Assembly: GCF_025698545.1 (NCBI RefSeq) | Contig: NC_068570.1 | Span: 1,922,001-1,986,000 of the forward strand | Source: Gossypium raimondii | Taxonomy: Eukaryota; Streptophyta; Magnoliopsida; Malvales; Malvaceae | Length of the DNA stretch: 64,000 nucleotides | Direction: 5' to 3' | Shown: piece after piece, positions 48,263 through 59,403 of the stretch | Position numbering within the stretch: the stretch's first letter is position 1 | Layout of the letters: every line of letters begins with the position of its first letter | Notes under the pieces: generated by a model | Databases searched by the model: none | What the model was told of the DNA's origin: nothing | What the model saw: only the letters and a program-made list of their open reading frames with translations | Made by a program: the position numbers and the translations under genes

Positions 48263-48731
48263 CTAAGGGCACTTGGATTTGCCCTTAGAGTTCTTCATGT
48301 CCCTATAACAAGGGCACTCATCTTTATGCCCAAATGTCCCAGATGGAACACAATGACATTTCTCACAACAAATCCCACAATATTTCAAACACCTGTCTTG
48401 AACCCCTGCCTTTGAGCACCTCACCGCACACTTTGAGTCACAAAAATCTGCAATACCATATAGTCCATGAACCAACAAAGCTACACATATATAAATCAAC
48501 ACGAACCCCCATGGGTGTTCACTGTTCACCCTATAGCTCAAGTTGCAGGTTTGAGTCGTGGTGCGTATGTGACGGTGATGGTATGTGAATTATACTAATA
48601 TATATATATATATAAATCAACCTAAAGCTTAACTTTGTTTTTAACTTACCCGAACCGGCAATCGAGACCTCGAAGAAACAAGAGCTGAGAGCAAGAGAAA
48701 CAAGCAAGAAAAGCACCAATACCATCTTCAT
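48263..48731 (-). CDS. Snakin/GASA cysteine-rich peptide, two exons
   Basis: Exon 1 is 48731-48650 and exon 2 is 48447-48263, with donor GTAAGT and acceptor TTGCAG. Joined they give 88 codons. The start ([20 protein letters not shown]) is a signal peptide cleaved near VSIAGS. The mature part is a GASA domain of about 61 residues with all twelve cysteines (spacing C-X3-C-X3-C-X8-C-X3-C-X2-CC-X2-C-X-C-X11-C-X-C-X12-C), including [19 protein letters not shown] and a terminal KSKCP. It lies close to snakin-1 and GASA members without a long proline-rich spacer. Snakins are secreted or wall-located antimicrobial and growth-related peptides, and many are gibberellin-responsive. The in-frame ATG 183 bases upstream is rejected because it precedes the TATA box. 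The intron holds a TA run at 48599-48614. Confidence 0.93.
48599..48614. repeat. TA microsatellite in the snakin-like intron
   Basis: About eight TA units within the 202-base intron, near its 5' (donor) end. Confidence 0.85.
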
Positions 48732-48827
48732 TTTTCTTGATCTTTGTTTATAAATAAGCACAAAGAGATATAAAGAAAAAATGGTAATATATATTGGCAA
48801 TGGAAAAGAGCTTGGGGCAGGAGCTTG

Positions 48828-48835
48828 TTTATATA
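48828..48835 (-). promoter_or_regulatory. TATA box of the snakin-like gene
   Basis: CTATATAAAC on the minus strand, about 97 bases before the ATG, predicting a leader of about 65 bases. Confidence 0.7.
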
Positions 48836-49214
48836 GCCATGGTGGAGAGAGGTAGTGGTAGGTAAAAAAAGAGAGTAATGGAAATCGTTTATTAAAAGTA
48901 CTTAGTAACAACAAGAAATTAGTGAATTACAGACTGTTTCGTAGGTTTTTTGGTTTGGTGGGGTTGCTTTATGGCTTTAGCTACATTACCTCTTCGGTTA
49001 CATGACTATAATGTTCAAAGGAACATCATGTACCAAGTTCATTGCATGTATTAATGGCTTTAAGTTATTGCCAACTCAATTTGTCTCATGAATTTTGCAT
49101 TCATTCGTTTTAAATGTGAGTTTTTTTTTTTTAACTAAAATATGAGAAGAGTGGATTTGATTTGTATATAAATATATATAATTATAGATTTTGATTATAT
49201 ATTCTCATTTTGAC

Positions 49215-49350
49215 CCAATGTTTAAAACTACCCATAGCCCCTTTTCAACCCGTAAATAGGAGGATAATGCGCTTCAGCACACTTAAACCCACGTCCTCTT
49301 GCATTGCCAATAATGCTCACGCCAATCATACTAAGATTCAATCAGCCGAG
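49215..49350 (-). mobile_element. SINE-like copy, family 1
   Basis: On the minus strand it reads GGCTGATTGAATCTTAGTATG (A-box region), 'attattggcaatgcaagagg', ACGTGGGTTTAAGTGTGC (B-box region), 'cattatcctcctatttacgg' and 'gctatgggtagttttaaaca'. It closely follows the copy at 27950. Confidence 0.65.
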
Positions 49351-50914
49351 TGGTATATTTTTCTTATATTATTAAAATATCTTTTTATATACAACATAAG
49401 TTATATTATTATAAGAATATTTTTATTTTTTCATAATTTTATATAAAATCAATTACGAGGAGATTTTAACATTTGGGACAATAAATTTTAAATATCTAAC
49501 TAATGCATCATTTAATTTTTATATTAATTTTTAATAAATATATTTGTTATTTTAAAATTATACATATCAACCCATTCAGATTTGTTGGGACTTATTTCGA
49601 TTTGGTGACATTCATTTGTAATTGGCCATTTACGTGACACGAGTAAAAGAGTTTTCTAGATTGATCATTACGTGAAGCTTAAATTTGCCTTCAGATCAGC
49701 ATTTTTTACTTGAAGCTTCGTGTTCTTTCCTCTCCTTATATTTCCCCAAAAAAACAAACTTTCCTTTAAATTTAATAAAATTAAAACTTGAATAAATCTT
49801 TGCGACTAGTTAAAGTAATAATACATATAGATATGGGAAATTAAAGCTAGCAACTTGCTTACTTATCTATCTTCATTTATTTTTAGATCAGTAATTAATC
49901 TTTCGCGTTCTGTCGGTCCATTAAGTGGGTAATGGACCATAAGTTTTAAAGCAACTTCATATCTGAGATGATGATCGAATTCTCGACCACTAATTAAGGT
50001 AGGAAAGGATTTTGTCATCTGAAATATTTATATGGAATATATAATATTGGCTATCCATGAATGCTGCAATGGCATGCAAAGGGAAATGGTTGGACGAGTC
50101 ATGTGCTCTCTTGGGATCCATTAGGAAATGTTGGGACCAATTTCTTTAATTATAAGACTTTTTACATTTTCTGCAAAATTCCAAAACAAATAATTTATTA
50201 GGTAAATTTAATGTGGTTAAGCTTTAGTATATGTAAGCATTAACATATACGTAGACGATATGTTGGTTTGTTGGGAGTAATAATTACATGATTTAGTCTA
50301 CAAATAATATATTAATTAAAAGGTTTCACATGAATTTTAATCGTTTGAATTTTATTATGTTGAGAAAATACAGGACCAATTTTCTAAAAGTGACGATAGT
50401 ATTTTTAAAATACGATGAACTTAAAAATAAAAGGATAAAGAAAGAAATACATCACTAGAGTATGCTTGGTGAAGCTATAACTAAACGTGTATAACAAGAT
50501 CTACAATGGAATTTGAGTTCGATATTCTCATGATGATATCTATTACAATCAAACATATTACTCATAGTATTTGTGTACAATTCTCGAGTTTAGAGATTAT
50601 ATTCAAGTGTTTTGTACTTTCACTTTTGTATGATTTATCTTTCGCCTTTAGTAAAATGAGTGAGGAGATTGTATATTAAATATATTGGGTGAGCTTACAG
50701 TTATTCGAGTATTAATGTAGATTGAGTTTGAATCATTATTTGTAACATAAAATTTAACATTGGATCTGCGTATTTTCTCGCAGACCTAAATTAAAGTTGA
50801 ATTGTATTAGCATCTTTTGTGTTATGTTCTCTAATTTTATATTTGTGTGTCAAACTGTGTGATAAAATATGTGTCCACTTATCATACCTTATTATCAGAC
50901 TATTAATTCCAGTG
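49351..50914. other. Intergenic, no gene recognised
   Basis: AT-rich sequence. At 50450-50880 there is text of the kind found in decayed LTR elements ('gtgaggagattgtatattaa', 'tggatctgcgtattttctcg'), with no ends I can define. Confidence 0.4.
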
Positions 50915-51165
50915 GTGAATTTTAAGGGGCAAGCAAGAGCCTTGGTTTCCCAAAATGGAAATTTTGCTATGTAGGCTCCTTAAGAAATGTTTAAATTATA
51001 AACTAATGTATGGTCAAATTGCATTTTGATTCCCAAAATAAAAAAAAATACTAAATCCCTTTATAAGATAATAAAATCATAAATAAATACATGATAAAAT
51101 TATATTTTAATTTTTCAAAAATTTATAATTCAATTCTATACTTAAAAGAAAATTTGGATTCCCCC
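50915..51165. mobile_element. MITE-like repeat related to 22861-23125, truncated
   Basis: It shares the long AT arm ('gataaaattatattttaatt', 'tttataattcaattctatac') and the end 'aatttggattccccctgcc'. The GGGCC-rich element begins where it stops, so the insertion may have replaced part of it. Confidence 0.45.
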
Positions 51166-51826
51166 TGCCAATAAGTCCGAAATATGGGAGGGTTTGGGTA
51201 AAAATATAGGCCCGAAATATGGGCTTGGTCAAAAATTTAGGCCCGTTTAAAAAATGGGCCAGGCCTCGGGCAAGATTTTTTGGCCCGGGCCCGGCCCGGC
51301 CCGAAAAATATTTAATATATATGTTTTTTATTTTTAAAATATAATAGTTTTTCATTCTAAGTTTATTTACTTTCATTTCCTTGACTAGTGTTACAAAATA
51401 ATAATAATAAAACATCAAGTTTGTTTTACTAATCAAATGTTAGATTTTGTTACAACAATTAATACAATTAATAATTTGATAAATTTACTAATTAAATGTT
51501 AGATTTTATTACAACAATTAATACAATTAATAATTTGATAAATTTATTAATCAAATGTTAGATTTTATTACAACAATTAATACAATTAACAATTAATAAT
51601 TTGATTATTTTACTAACAATTAATTTTAATAACAATTAGTTCTAATTTTATTAAAAAAATAATTTTAATTTTAATTAAAAACGGGCTGGGCTGGGCCGGG
51701 CTCGGGCCCCATTTTTTTTCTCTAGGCCGGGCCTGGGCAAAATCTCAGGCCCATATTTTGGGTCGGGCCAGGCCCGGGCCTAGTAAACAGGCTAAAATTT
51801 TTTCGTGGGCCCGGCCCATGGACAGG
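51166..51826. mobile_element. GGGCC-rich inverted-repeat element
   Basis: The left flank of the AT core carries GGCCCGGGCCCGGCCCGG and the right flank GGGCTGGGCTGGGCCGGG and GGCCCGGCCCATGGAC, in inverse sense. Reversed, the right end reads 'agacctgtccatgggccggg', a widespread plant non-autonomous transposon start. The core (51310-51660) contains three tandem copies of 'aaatgttagattt(t)(g/a)ttac' followed by 'aacaattaatacaattaa', period about 69 bases. Confidence 0.6.
51420..51610. repeat. Tandem repeat of about 69 bp, nearly three units
   Basis: TAATCAAATGTTAGATTTTG at about 51430, then TAATTAAATGTTAGATTTTA at about 51490 and TAATCAAATGTTAGATTTTA at about 51549. Each is followed by 'ttacaacaattaatacaatt'. 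Adjacent units differ at only a few bases, so the array is fairly young. Confidence 0.8.
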
Positions 51827-51949
51827 TCTACAACCAAAGAAAGGAAATAAATTCTTTTTTTATGTACAATTCGGCCAGGGAAAATTAATTATGCTATTGT
51901 AATTTCCATTTTTTTTGGGTAAATTATAATAATAAGGTAAAGTTCGAAC

Positions 51950-52025
51950 AACAAATGTAATTAACGTGACTTAAACTTAGGCCACGCCTAAGACGGTAAA
52001 CATCCTTAGCCATCAAACTATCCCA
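51950..52025 (-). mobile_element. SINE-like copy, family 2
   Basis: On the minus strand TTTGATGGCTAAGGATGTTTA is followed by CCGTCTTAGGCGTGGCCTAA and GTTTAAGTC, aligning with the copy at 17256. The tail is not clear. Confidence 0.45.
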
Positions 52026-52544
52026 TTAGATTTCATAATTTCCATATTTAGTGTGTAAAATGATAAAGATGAACATATCCAGCATAAATGTATATCTAAT
52101 TATTATTACCTTGAATCTTAGAATAGTTATAACACGTAGAAGGGAAGCATACCTAAATAAAGGCTCCAACGAAGGAATTGATAGCGTGTAAAGCTAAACA
52201 AGAGTTCCCTTCTCTGCTTGATCATGTTAAATCGATGATTCATATCACCTCATGCGCATGGAATTGGAAATTGAATAATTGAAATTTGAAACTAACCCTT
52301 TAATTGAGTGTAACTCTAATTGCAATAAAATTTAATTCGAATTTTACTATTTAAAATTCGGTTTAAGTTGAATTGAATTTCGTTATATGAGTATAAGTTA
52401 GACTCAACTATTTACGTAATTTACATATCCGGCTCGAGTGCAAACTCGTTTCATATGTAATTTTTTTATATAACAAAATTTAAGATTTAAGGTTTTAAGT
52501 GTATAGTTATTAAAGATATAATAATGATATGATATATTCTTGTT

Positions 52545-52955
52545 ATACTATACATTGATGATGGCAGTAGTAATGATCGTAAATAAATAAGAAGGAAAAA
52601 TAAGAACACACAAATTTTACATGTAAAACCCTTATTGGGAAAAACCACGGGCAGAGAAGGAGAAATTCGCTGATGTTGAAAAACGAAAATACAAGAGGTT
52701 TTCGGCTACACACTTTTAAGGATTAAACAACTCTATTATAATAATGTCTAATAGAAGAAGTATAATCCTATCGGATTCAACTTGTGCGGCATGGTCCGTG
52801 GATGGGGATCTGTAGCAGGCTAGGGTCTCAATCCTATACCACCACAGATCCCTTGTTTTGCCTATCTATTTTATTTCTTTAACAAGTAAGTTGCACCTCA
52901 AACTTCTCAAGTCAGATTTAATGGGGTTCGGGTCACACAACTCTAACAATTATAA
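52545..52955 (+). repeat. Dispersed repeat R52, copy A
   Basis: It reads 'aataagaacacacaaatttt', 'cccttattgggaaaaaccac', GGGCAGAGAAGGAG, 'agaagtataatcctatcgg', 'aacaagtaagttgcacctc' and ends GGGTCACACAACTCTAAC. The same blocks in inverse orientation make up copy B at 55787-56900. A 15-25-base-scale palindromic part lies at 52795-52855 ('ggggatctgtagcagg' against 'ccaccacagatccc'). Family unknown. Confidence 0.6.
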
Positions 52956-54734
52956 ATAAAAATATATATTATAAGTTACTCAAATTTTAAGAACTTGCAA
53001 GTACAAATTGAGAACTATTTACCTAGGACACCAAACCAACACAACCACCTTAACTCCAAGACCCATCCACATGGGAAACCATCATATATCTCAAGAATCT
53101 TTTGGATCTTGTGGCCCATAATAGGTTTGGGTAAGATATACAATTTGGGCTCACAACTTAAAGTTTGGTTTTAAGGGCTCTAAAATATAACCCATTTAAC
53201 TCAATCAAATCCAGGGACTAGGACTCCCTTTGAGTTGTAGCTAAATATTAAATATTAAAATAATACAAAAATCAGGTTTGAATATTAATATTAATTATTA
53301 TAATTTAAATACTTTTATTATACATATATTATTAAATTAATTTATTTTATTGTTAAATAATTTAAATAATTTTATTATACATATATTATTAAATTAATTT
53401 ATTTTAATGTTAAAATTGTTAATATTCAATTTTTTATAATATTATAATGATCTTTACTCTACTTTAAATAACGAAGGTAAGTTAATTGTAGAATAAAATC
53501 CAACTTGTATGAAAATTTGTGTAATGTTTGATTACCTTTGATTAATTTAAGCTTAATCTTCCTTTTTTTCTTTTATTTTAATAAATATTGTAATATTTGA
53601 TTACATTTGGTTAAGGGTGTATTTGAGAAACAAAAATTCAAGTGTTAAAAATTAAGTACTAAATCTTTATCGCTAAATTTTATAAGTGTTGATTTATATT
53701 AGAAATTTGTTTGGTTAATTATGTTGTTTGATAAATGTAAATATTCATTTTAAAAGATTGTCTATTTTTTTCAGTTTTAGTCTTATTAATATAATATTTT
53801 ATATTATTCTACATAGTTTTACAGATGCTAATTTGAATATCTCGTTTTTTTAAAAGTAATTTATTTTAATTTTAATAAAATAAAAATCAACTTACCATTT
53901 TCTACATTTAAGTGATAAACAACTACATACCTACTTATCTTATTAAACATTTTATTATTATTTCAATATGGGAATTTGTGTTTAGGTAACTTATAATATT
54001 TTTAATGAAACCTATTAATTAAAGTTGTTATAATCTATTACCAGACATGAAAATTATTATTTTCATTTGTAGTTCAATTCCAAATAAAATATTTTATTTG
54101 TAGAATCATAAACAACGCTTTCAAAAGATTAACTCATTAACTGTAATTATCATTTTAAATGGTAAATGTTAACTCCGTTGAAATTTAAATTTATTTTATT
54201 ATTTTTAATAATATAAGAAATATTTTAATTTAATTCAATTCTTATGTATACAAATATCTTACTATTATAATAGGTAATTACCACCAACATCTACCTAACT
54301 AAATAATCCTCTTTTGTCAGCAATAATATTATTGACCATGACAAATATTCTGTTTGTATTTTAATTAGCTCTCACTAGACTAGTGGGTTTTAATTTTGTC
54401 ATTATTGTCATATCACCAACCATGTTTGAACTATATCTAGGCAGCTAGAATATATTAAACCGGTTAGATTAAGAATTAATACGAGTTGATTGAATAATTT
54501 AAAAATCAATTAAATCGAAAATTAAATTATATTTTTAATTTTTACAAATTTTAATAAGTTTTTAATCGAATTGACTGGACCAATGAATCAATGACCTGAT
54601 TCAACGACTTGTTTGATTCTAAGAACAGTATTTATAACTCTCTTTTTTTTAGTTTAGATTATTTTTTCTTTTTTCAATTAAACTTTTATACCTCTAAGAA
54701 ATCTTTTCTTTGTTTGATGATAACTAAAAATTAA
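52956..54734. other. Intergenic, AT-rich
   Basis: No gene. At 53280-53400 two neighbouring units of about 67 bases repeat ('attatacatatattattaaa', 'ttaatttattttattgtta'). The remainder has nothing I can name. Confidence 0.5.
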
Positions 54735-55341
54735 GGGTCTGTTTGATTGACATAATTGATTTTCCGGAAAATCATTTCTAACTTTTCCAGCGTTTGATTG
54801 GCAGAAAACATTTTCCATTTGGAAAATGAACTCCAAAACAAGGGAAAATGGGTTACATTTTAGGGAAAATGTCTTACCCTTTCAATTTTCGTAAGACATT
54901 TTCCGTGCTCTCCTCTCTATCGCCTCCTTCATTCCTTCCTTCATTTCTGGTAGAAAACTGCTTCTGTTTATCGATTTTCCAGCAATTTTTTTAATTATTC
55001 AATACTTGTTTTTTTAACACAATTACAAATAATTTATTTGATATTAGTTTTTTTCAATTTATAATGATTAACATTGTAGCTTAATAATTGAGTATTATTA
55101 TAAATAAATCATTGCAATATATGTAAAAATAATTTAAAATATAAAATTTATTAATATATATTAATATATGTAAAACAACTTTTTGAAAAATATTTTCAAA
55201 AATCGCCAAGCAAGCAGAAAATATTTTATCTGATTCAATCAAACACGAGAAAATATTTTCCAATAAATCATTTTACGAAAAGTAAAACATTTTCCGAAAT
55301 CATTTTACGAAAAATATTTTACTGGCAATCAAACAGAACCC
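54735..55341. mobile_element. Tourist/PIF-Harbinger-like MITE with TAA target-site duplication
   Basis: Terminal inverted repeats: left GGGTCTGTTTGATTGACA, right reversed GGGTTCTGTTTGATTGCCAG. TAA lies on both sides (54732-54734 and 55342-55344), the usual 3-bp target of this superfamily. The arms contain many GGAAAATG/CATTTTCC blocks in inverse sense. No transposase. Length 607 bp. Confidence 0.82.
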
Positions 55342-55786
55342 TAAAATTGAAATATTTCAAAATAATAAGATAAAATACATGAAGAATGTCGTAAGATATA
55401 AGCTATTTTTGGCACTTGATTATAAGATAAGTTTAAATTAAGTTTCATCCTCTACATTTACAAGTAATGTCAATATAAAAATATACAAAACATTAACCTT
55501 CATTGCCAATCATAGTCTCAATATGAAATTGGAGATATGAACATGATTGCAATTAGATCCTTCATTCTAAAAAAAAAAGGTTATGTATTAGTTAAATAGT
55601 TGGGATATTTAAGGTCGGGTTATTGATTTAAGTCTAAAGGTTTATATGACATAATTTTAGAAAGTTTTGATAAAAAAGATTGCTTGAAATATGAGATTAA
55701 AGAAAAAAAAATGGATTTGTTTAAAATATGACTCATTTTCTAATTTTCTAATATGTTTTTTTTTTTATATTTTGTAGTTAGAGTTG

Positions 55787-56900
55787 TGTGACCCGAATCC
55801 TGTTTGATCCGGTCTGAAAAGTTTGAAGTGCAACTCACTTGTTAAAAAAATAGAATAGAGAGGCAAAATTGGGGATCTGTGAGGGCAAAGTTTGAGGCAC
55901 GGACCTTGTTGCACAAATTGAATCCGTATAAGACTATACTTCTTTTATTAGACATTAATTAAAAAAAGGGTAAACTACCAAAATAGTCACTTTTGTTTGC
56001 CTTAGATTACATTTTAGTCACTTATGTTTGAAATATTATATTTTAGTCACTTATGTTATCATGTTGTAACATTTTAGTCACTGAGTCGTTAATTGCCAAC
56101 AATGGTGTAACAGTTAGCTGATGTGGCATGTTAAATCATCATTTCAAACAAAAAATTTAGGTTAAATTCTACAATTGGTCCCTATATTTTTTCATTTTAA
56201 ACAATTTTAAAATTTTCTTTTAAGTTCTTTTAACTTTTTTTCCCATTCTCTTCTGCTTCTCCCTCTATTTTCCTCCCTTCTTCATTTCTTTTAACATAGT
56301 TTTTCTATGTTTTCCATTTGTAACTAGTCCAAAAGCTCGCCTCACTCGAAAAAATTAAATTGTTCAAAAAAATAAAACATAGCAAAACTACGTTGAAAGA
56401 AATGGAGAAAGGAGGGGAACAAAAAGAGAAGCATAAGAGAATGGAAAAGAAAGAAAGTTAAAAAAACATAAAAGAAAAAAAATTAAATTGCACCAAACGA
56501 AAAAATATGGGGATCGATTGTATAAATCAACCTAGAATTTTTGTTTGAAATGATGATTTAATGTGCCACATCAGCTTATTGTTACACAGTTAACAGAATT
56601 AATGGCTCAGTGACTAAAATGTTACAACATTTCAAACATAAGTGACTAAAACGTAACCTGAACCAAACAAAAGTGACTATTTTAGTAGTTTACCCTTAAA
56701 AAAAAGTTGTTTAACCTTTAAAAACTATGTGTAGCAGCAAACCTCTTATATTATTATTTTTCAACATTATTAAATCTCTTCTCTTCTGCCCGTAATTTTT
56801 CCCGATAAGAGTTTTTCACATAAAATCGGTGTGTTCTTATTTTTATTTCTTTTTACTTTTCTATCATTCCTATTATCATTATTGACGATATTATAACAAA
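55787..56900 (-). repeat. Dispersed repeat R52, copy B, split by a Mutator-like insertion
   Basis: It begins GTTAGAGTTGTGTGACCCGA (inverse of the end of copy A) and finishes 'ggtgtgttcttatttttatt' (inverse of the start of copy A), with 'ttctgcccgtaatttttccc' near the end. The 728-bp element at 55968-56695 separates the two parts. With that and one TSD copy removed, the halves join in order. Confidence 0.65.
55968..56695. mobile_element. Mutator-like non-autonomous element, 9-bp target-site duplication
   Basis: Ends are perfect inverse starts: left GGGTAAACTACCAAAATAGT, right reversed GGGTAAACTACTAAAATAGT. The arms continue as inverted repeats for about 180 bases (TCACTTTTGTTTG, ACATTTTAGTCACT, GATGTGGCA, ATCATTTCAAAC). 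TTAAAAAAA stands on both sides (55959-55967 and 56696-56704), the 9-bp size typical of Mutator elements. No transposase. The A-rich nature of the duplication allows some chance matching, but the termini are unambiguous. Confidence 0.85.
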
Positions 56901-57800
56901 TACTTAATATTATAATATAAATACTAAAAATACATTAAGTCATTTATGTTTTAAAATAATAAAAAGACTAAAGTACTAAATATTAAATCAAATTTAACAT
57001 ATATACACTTTAAATAATGTAGATCGTTTTAAGGAGGTTTTGATTAATTATTTACAAATAAAGATAATTTAAAGTAATATTTCAAGCTAAACTAAAACAA
57101 ATATGTATGGTATTTTTATATAATTAAAGTATCGTATTTTATAGTTTATGAAAATTAATGCTTTCGAGATTAACGATTATCCCTATTAATAAGGTTATAT
57201 TTAAAAAAAAATGGTTTTGAATGAAATATACCGTAATATTAATGGTGTTGACACCATATCGTGAACTCCTATAGGAAATCATAGTGCCTGCTTATTCTTT
57301 TTCTTGAAAAAAAATGATGGCATTTGATGGCTGAAATTATTTTCTAGAGATTGGGAAATAGATAAAAAAGAAAATATTGAAAAAACAAAATTTTGGATAG
57401 CAAGTAGGGTGCAGCCAAGGAGGCATAGTTTTTAAGAAGAGTCCATGAACCCACCAATGATAAACTAAAGGGCTAAACAAAGGTCCCACACCCCAACGAC
57501 AATGGTGTCTTGAAGGGTGGTTGTTGTTGCCTTGTTTCAGACCTGAGATAAAATGATGACCCTAAAAACCAATCTCTATGATTGGCAACTGAGATTTTAT
57601 TGATTCAGAATATCAAAACAAAGAATCCCACTTTATTGGTAGAGAATAAGGGAACTGAGAGGATTTTGTTTAAATATACTGGGATTCTCGGGATGTTTTC
57701 TTATGAATTGGAACATTTTGCAGTTAGCTGATGCCAAACATACCATCTTTAAACTTACAATTCCTGTTTTGTTTGGTATCTGACTAAAACCAGATTACAA
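56901..57800. other. Intergenic, no gene recognised
   Basis: AT-rich to 57240, then more balanced sequence to 57740 ('gtgcagccaaggaggcatag', 'ggtcccacaccccaacgac'). The balanced part has no long open frame. I cannot identify it. Confidence 0.4.
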
Positions 57801-58600
57801 TAAATTATTACTTTATTTATAATATTCCAACTTAAAACTTTATTTAGAAAACAATAATTTTCTTGTTTTTTGACTTAGGGTTTTGATTTTTTTTTTACTT
57901 GGAATTTATAATTTCGCGATTAAATTTAAGGTCAAATCCCATTTTAAGGAACAAGTTGGTCTAGCGTTACCTTCTTTATTCATAAAACTCAAACTCAAAA
58001 CTTTATTTAAAGAACATGGAACTTCTTGCTATTTGACCCAACATGGGTTTTTATTTTTTTTTATTTTATTTTTGTTATTTGAAGGTCATAAAACTCAATT
58101 TTAAGGAGCATCTCTTCATTCATAAAACTCAAACTCAAGGCATTTCTTGAAGAACATTGAGTTTCTTGTTAATCGACCCAATAGGGATTTAAAGCCAATT
58201 ATGTCTTAACTTTTGACTTAGGGTTGTTTTGATTTTTTTTGGTATAAGTCACATTCGTCAAAATTAAATCTAACGTCAAGTCAAGTTAAATTTCGTTTCG
58301 AGGAGCAATTTTTCATTCATAATATTCAAACTCGAGACTTTCCTTAAAAAACATCAAATTTCTTGCTATTCAACCCAACAGGGTTTTCAAACTCGATTAT
58401 GTCTCGTCTTTTGACTTAGGTTTGTTTTGATTTTTTTTCTTTTATCTGAAAGTTACATGGATTACAATTAAATCCAGAATCAAGTCATGTCAAACTAATT
58501 TCAAGAAACAATTCTTCGTTCATAATACACAAACTCGAGATCTTCTTTAAAGAATTCCAAATTTCTTATTATTCGACTTTTGACTTAGGACTGTTTTGAA
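57801..58600 (+). repeat. Degenerate tandem array, period about 140-205 bp
   Basis: The sentence-like unit (ATTCATAA(A/T)A(C/T)TCAAACTC(A/G)A, then TTTCTTGCTATT-like text, (C/T)GACCCAACA(G/T)GG, TTTTGACTTAGG, GTTTTGATTTTTTTT, and TTTTAAGGAGCA-like text) recurs at about 57830, 57981, 58123, 58328 and 58527. Units share order but only roughly 70-80% of bases by eye. Not recognisable as a known satellite. Open frames across it break in every unit. Confidence 0.72.
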
Positions 58601-59400
58601 TTTTTGGTTCCTATTGAAACCCAATTCCATCCTAGTTTAAGGTGGTTGGATATAGCACTCAACTAACCCAGGCGAAACTCACGCTTTGATTAAATCATTC
58701 TAAGCAAACACATAGAATAAAGAGAGAGAAAGTGGGAAAATGGAAAATTGAGAAAAGCAAAAGATAGAGTTGTCTTGTTTGATTCATATTGTCTTTTTCT
58801 TTTGCCCAAAAGATCTTTGTCTAGGGTTCGTTTTTCTAGTTTATCAACCAAATCAAAGATTACTTGTTGCATATGCAACATAGATTTGTAGTTGGAACTC
58901 CATTTTTTAATCTATTTCTTTATTTGTTTAGTGTAATTAAATATTTTTTAATCTATATTCAATCACAATTTCTTTTAGAGAAAATTACATTCTAAGCCCA
59001 TTCCAACATGTAACTTTTATAAATTTACAATTTCATCCATATTAATTGAATTATTTAATTTGTTATGTGATTATTGTTAATTAATACAATTTCATCGATA
59101 CTTTTGAAGCTCAACATCTTTTTCCATATTTAAAACGAGCTTATTTTATTTCGACCAAGTCTTTTTGACTCTTTTTTTTAATTCTCCCAAATATTTGATG
59201 GTACTTGAGGTTTGATAAATAATTTGACCATTGGTCAAATTTAATATTTATAATATATTAAAAATAAAACTAACAAAAAAATGAGATAATAAACTTTTAA
59301 ACTAAATTGTAAAGTTTCCATTTATATTACTTAACTAATTTAAATGCACTATTAAAAAATAAACCCTACTTAAGATAATACTAATAACAATACCATCTGT
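58601..59400. other. Intergenic, no gene recognised
   Basis: Begins with 'cccaattccatcctagttta' and 'ggatatagcactcaactaac', text that looks repeat-derived. A 63-codon minus-strand frame at 58690-58881 has no recognisable motif. AT-rich from 58900. Confidence 0.4.
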
Positions 59401-59403
59401 GCT

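Noticed and set aside
48334..48588. 84-codon plus-strand frame
   Set aside because: It is the antisense shadow of the snakin-like second exon and intron.
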